Below, piece after piece: positions 61,415 to 64,000 of a DNA stretch of 64,000 bases. A model generated the notes under the pieces. That model saw only the letters and a program-made list of their open reading frames with translations, was not told the DNA's origin and did not search any database. The stretch's first letter is position 1. Every line of letters begins with the position of its first letter. Origin of the DNA: Frigoribacterium sp. Leaf263 (GTDB lineage: Bacteria; Actinomycetota; Actinomycetes; Actinomycetales; Microbacteriaceae); contig NZ_LMMO01000004.1 of NCBI RefSeq assembly GCF_001422285.1, positions 310,061-374,060 of the forward strand. The letters are read 5' to 3'. The position numbers and the translations under genes were made by a program.

Positions 61415-62677
61415 ATGACGAAGACCACGGACACGAACAAGCGCCCGCGCCGCCGCCAGATCCTCCTCGGAACGACCGTGTTCCTGGTCGGGGGCCTCCT
61501 GCTCAGCGGCTGCGCCGCCAGCACCACCAGCTCCTCCGCCACGACCGGCTCCGGCGCCACTACCTCGAGCAGCGCGACCGGCGACCTCACGGTCGCTGAG
61601 GCCGCGACCGAGGTCACGGAATCGGACTCGAGCACGACAGCCGAGACGATCACGAACACCACCGAGGCCGTCCAGGCGTTCCTCGCCACACTCACCGACG
61701 AGCAGAAGGAAGCGGTCACCTACGACTACGACGACGAGACCAAGACGACCTCGTGGTCGAACTTCCCCGTCACCTTCGTCGACAGGGCCGGGCTGAACGT
61801 CGCTGATTTGACCGAGGAGCAGCAGGTCGCCGCCCTCCAGGTGCTGGAGGCGCTGCTCAGCGACGACGCCTACGAGACCGTGTCGAACATCATCGCCAGC
61901 GACCAGTACCTCGTCGAGAACAGCAGCACCACCGAGTCCTCGCTCGGCCAGTACTACATCGCCCTCTTCGGCGACGCCACCGACACCAGCGCCTACGAGG
62001 TCCAGTTCGGCGGCCACCACCTCGGCATCAACGCCACCCTCGACGGCACCGCCGACGCGATCACCTTCGCCCCGACCCACCTCGGCGTGCAGCCCGCGGA
62101 CTGGACCACCGACGACGGCACCGAGGTGCAGGCCTTCGACGGGATCTACACCGACGCGTTCGCGTTCTACGACTCCCTCACGGCCGAGCAGCAGGAGACC
62201 CTGACCTCGGGAGACGTAACGATGTGCGCCCCCGGGGACACCTGCGACTTCAGCACCGGGGCTGGTCTGACCGGCGCCGACCTCACCGAGGAGCAGCGCG
62301 AGCTGCTGCTCGACCTGATCGCGAACTGGTCGGGCATGGCTGACGAGGAGAGCGCCGCGACCACCCGTGCCGAGATCGAGGCGACCCTCGACGACACCGT
62401 GGTCGTGTGGTCCGGTGAGACGACCTACGACATGACCCAGGGCGACGGCATCAACTTCTCGATCTCCGGGCCGAACGTCTACGTCGGGTTCCAGGCCCAG
62501 CAGGGCTCCGCCGGCGCCGACGTCGACGGCGTCTCCACCTCCGGCTGGGGCCACGTCCACACGATCTACCGCGACCCGACCGACGACTACGCGAACAGCG
62601 TCGAGCAGCAGGCGGCCACCGGCGGCATGGGCGGCGGCGGCGGCGCTCCCGCCGGCGGCGGCCCCGACGGCAACTAG
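61415..62677 (+). CDS. DUF3500-family lipoprotein
   Basis: A 420-residue exported protein. A basic N-terminus (KRPRRRQ) and span end in lipobox LSGC (cysteine at residue 33), then a Ser/Thr-rich linker and the DUF3500 domain: VQAFLATLTDEQKEAVTYDYDDETKTTSWSNFP, QYYIALFG, GHHLGINAT, PTHLGVQPADW and the signature WGHVHTIYRDPTDDY near the end. It closes with a Gly-rich tail. The function of the family is unknown; the conserved His residues suggest metal binding or hydrolysis. TAGCTT (61402-61407) lies 7 bases before the ATG. Confidence 0.82.
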   Translation: MTKTTDTNKRPRRRQILLGTTVFLVGGLLLSGCAASTTSSSATTGSGATTSSSATGDLTVAEAATEVTESDSSTTAETITNTTEAVQAFLATLTDEQKEAVTYDYDDETKTTSWSNFPVTFVDRAGLNVADLTEEQQVAALQVLEALLSDDAYETVSNIIASDQYLVENSSTTESSLGQYYIALFGDATDTSAYEVQFGGHHLGINATLDGTADAITFAPTHLGVQPADWTTDDGTEVQAFDGIYTDAFAFYDSLTAEQQETLTSGDVTMCAPGDTCDFSTGAGLTGADLTEEQRELLLDLIANWSGMADEESAATTRAEIEATLDDTVVVWSGETTYDMTQGDGINFSISGPNVYVGFQAQQGSAGADVDGVSTSGWGHVHTIYRDPTDDYANSVEQQAATGGMGGGGGAPAGGGPDGN

Positions 62678-62693
62678 CCGCCACACACCACGA

Positions 62694-62724
62694 GAAGGCC
62701 ACCAGCTCACGAGCGGTGGCCTTC
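62694..62724 (+). terminator. Hairpin after the DUF3500 gene
   Basis: GAAGGCCACC (62694-62703) and GGTGGCCTTC (62715-62724) pair exactly around an 11-base loop, followed by CCCGCCCGG. Confidence 0.7.
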
Positions 62725-62782
62725 CCGCCCGGGGCGAACAAGCCCCCGACCGCACCCAGTCCATGAAGGAGAAGGCGAACCC

Positions 62783-63202
62783 ATGACGAACCACGACCCC
62801 AACCAGCCGCAGAACGCCGACCCGATCCCGCCGGCCGGTCCGCCCGTCGACCCCTCGACCGCGCCCACCCCCGCGACGGCTGCCGAGGCGTCCCCCGCAC
62901 CGGCTGTCGCACCCAAAAGGTCGTTCTCCCGCCGAGTCCTGGCCATCGTCAGCGCGGCTGCACTGGTGGTCGGCCTCCTCATCGGAGGAGGTGCTGGCAT
63001 CGCCCTCGGCACGACTGTCTTCACCGGCAACAGCAGCAGCACCGAGCAGGGCGGCTTCGATCGCAACGGCACGCGCCCGGACTTCGGCAACGGCGGACCG
63101 CCCGACATGGGCACCGCTCCTGACAGCGCGACACCTCCCGCCACAGACGACGACACGTCCACCGACGACTCCGGCTCGACCAGCAGCAACTCGTCGTCCT
63201 GA
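62783..63202 (+). CDS. Single-span protein with low-complexity ends
   Basis: A 139-residue protein. A Pro/Ala/Asp-rich cytoplasmic part (1-48) is followed by one span (about 51-72, VLAIVSAAALVVGLLIGGGAGIAL) and an outside tail rich in Gly, Asp, Ser and Thr with an RPDFGNGGPPDMG segment. AAGGAG lies upstream of the ATG. It sits between the DUF3500 lipoprotein and a membrane protein and may form a complex with them. No family is recognised. Confidence 0.65.
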   Translation: MTNHDPNQPQNADPIPPAGPPVDPSTAPTPATAAEASPAPAVAPKRSFSRRVLAIVSAAALVVGLLIGGGAGIALGTTVFTGNSSSTEQGGFDRNGTRPDFGNGGPPDMGTAPDSATPPATDDDTSTDDSGSTSSNSSS

Positions 63203-63219
63203 CCCGTGGCGGCCCGGAC

Positions 63220-63780
63220 ATGACTTCCGAACTACTGACCATTCCGCGGGCCGCGACAGCCCCGGCAATGCGGGACGTCCGGACCGGAGCTGTTCTCAGC
63301 CCTGAGGACGCTGCGGCCCGGATCAGCGCCTACGTCTACGGGAACATGGTCGTCCTGGCCGCCCTTGCCTCCCTCAGCCAAGACGCGATGACCTCCGGGC
63401 ACGTTGCCGTGGTCGTGGCGGGGGTGGCGGCGTCGACGTTCCTGGCTCACGCCGTCGCTGACGGCATAGGGCGTCGACTTCGCTCCCCGCATCGGCTCAC
63501 CACCAGTCAGCTCGTGGCCGAGCTTCGAGACTCCGTGCCCGTGCTCTCGGCCGCGATCCTTCCCGTGCTGCTGCTGGCCTTCACCGCCTGGTCGAGCATC
63601 CCAGGCGTCTGGGCTCAGGGGATCGCGGGGCTCTACCTCGTGATCCGTCTCGGCCTCATCGGAGCCCTCGTCGCGCGGTACCGCGGTGTGCCAAGTTCAC
63701 GACGTACGGTCCTCGCCGGCCTGACCTTGGCTGCACTTGGTGCCCTGATCACGGTGATCAAGGTCACTGTCGGGCACTGA
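63220..63780 (+). CDS. Multi-span membrane protein, unknown
   Basis: A 186-residue protein. After a 45-residue cytoplasmic start (LSPEDAAARISAYVYGNMVVLAALASL), about five hydrophobic spans follow with a central loop GIGRRLRSPHRLTTSQLVAELRDS and a basic ARYRGVPSSRRTV loop. The YxYGN-MVVLAALAS opening recalls small bacterial membrane proteins seen next to exported DUFs, but I cannot name a family. It starts 17 bp after the previous stop, so same operon. Array repeat copy 13 follows at 40 bp. Confidence 0.68.
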   Translation: MTSELLTIPRAATAPAMRDVRTGAVLSPEDAAARISAYVYGNMVVLAALASLSQDAMTSGHVAVVVAGVAASTFLAHAVADGIGRRLRSPHRLTTSQLVAELRDSVPVLSAAILPVLLLAFTAWSSIPGVWAQGIAGLYLVIRLGLIGALVARYRGVPSSRRTVLAGLTLAALGALITVIKVTVGH

Positions 63781-63820
63781 TCCCGTCGGCAGCCTCAGCT
63801 AGCTAGCTACACCCCGCAGA

Positions 63821-63838
63821 TGTCCCGGTAGACGATGG
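63821..63838 (+). repeat. Intergenic array repeat, copy 13
   Basis: TGTCCCGGTAGACGATGG, 1 base before the stop codon of the partial - strand gene at 63840. Confidence 0.75.
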
Positions 63839-63839
63839 C

Positions 63840-64000
63840 TTACGCGGACACTCGCGGGGTACCCGGTGCTCGCAAAAGAGCGACCAACCAGACGAGCAGC
63901 GTCGCAGGGATGAGCAGTTCTATCAGCGACGGATGGTCGATCACAGTGACGCCGTCGATCAGCCAAGTGCGGTGATCGACCAGATGGTGGGCTTGAGCAC
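63840..64000 (-). CDS. C-terminal part of a membrane protein (truncated by window end)
   Basis: The - strand frame is open from the window edge to a TAA at 63840-63842. It reads ...HHLVDHRTWLIDGVTVID, then a hydrophobic span (SLIELLIPATLLVWLVALL) and RAPGTPRVSA. The clear span and the usual position of an array repeat just after the stop support a real gene. The N-terminus is outside the window. Confidence 0.6.
   Translation of the reverse strand, partial: AQAHHLVDHRTWLIDGVTVIDHPSLIELLIPATLLVWLVALLRAPGTPRVSA

Noticed and set aside
55196..63838. Array repeats as integron attC sites
   Set aside because: attC sites need paired core sites ending GTTRRRY and RYYYAAC with imperfect inverted arms of 60 bp or more. 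The 18-bp repeat lacks them, and no tyrosine integrase is present, so the array is described only as cassette-like.
55196..63838. Array repeats as a CRISPR array
   Set aside because: Spacing is irregular (hundreds of bases) with genes between the copies and there are no cas genes.

Overview
The window is very GC-rich DNA with actinobacterial gene content. Many genes start with no Shine-Dalgarno site and have a TANNNT -10 box 6-7 bases before the start codon, which implies leaderless mRNAs. Gene families, composition and carbohydrate-rich content fit the Microbacteriaceae; this is an inference without database support. No rRNA, tRNA or CRISPR array was seen.

Layout. 0-4.4 kb: an SDR oxidoreductase, a TetR ligand-domain protein lacking its helix-turn-helix, an AraC regulator and small unknowns. 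4.5-11.3 kb: a beta-galactoside locus, with a GH42 beta-galactosidase facing a binding protein, two permeases and a LacI regulator. 11.4-16.3 kb: an SRPBCC protein, then araB-araD-araA behind a promoter with two perfect LacI-type operators. 16.5-26.0 kb: a carboxylesterase and a surface-glycan block (pyruvyl transferase, HEAT-repeat/GT4 fusion, GT1, GT2-like and GT-C glycosyltransferases). 26.4-28.6 kb: a histidine-kinase-like ATPase/LuxR regulator next to hxlB and hxlA (ribulose monophosphate formaldehyde fixation). 28.8-39.6 kb: a DUF1653 protein, a wall-lytic enzyme, a transglutaminase-like protein, a three-gene toxin-antitoxin operon, a MerR regulator, three GNAT acetyltransferases, membrane proteins and an SDR. 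39.7-47.7 kb: a ribose-type sugar regulon (mutarotase, ABC transporter, TIM-barrel isomerase against kinase and DeoR repressor) with matching operators over both divergent promoters. 47.8-54.0 kb: an O-acetyltransferase, a DUF1349 protein, a YdeI-like protein, and a methionine-type ABC transporter divergent from an SfnB/DszC-like flavin enzyme.

54.3-64 kb differs. It opens with a resolvase/invertase-type serine recombinase. Small genes follow, many for membrane proteins or lipoproteins, and most are bounded by copies of an 18-bp intergenic repeat, consensus TGYCCGRTAGACGATCGG. I found 14 copies, 12 in one orientation. Most interval genes have their own promoter. This looks like a gene-cassette array without integron attC sites and is the best candidate here for an undescribed system.

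A second genome-scale signal is the motif GGAGGCGCG (long form GAGGAGGCGCGGGTC). I counted 48 copies by eye on both strands before 52.6 kb and none after. Copies lie singly within or between genes, and as inverted pairs that make terminator-like hairpins, an arrangement like DNA uptake sequences. Its absence from the last 11.4 kb supports a separate origin for the cassette-like region. Three further families of long palindromes (REP-like) are scattered through 16-40 kb, one copy lying in frame inside a glycosyltransferase gene.
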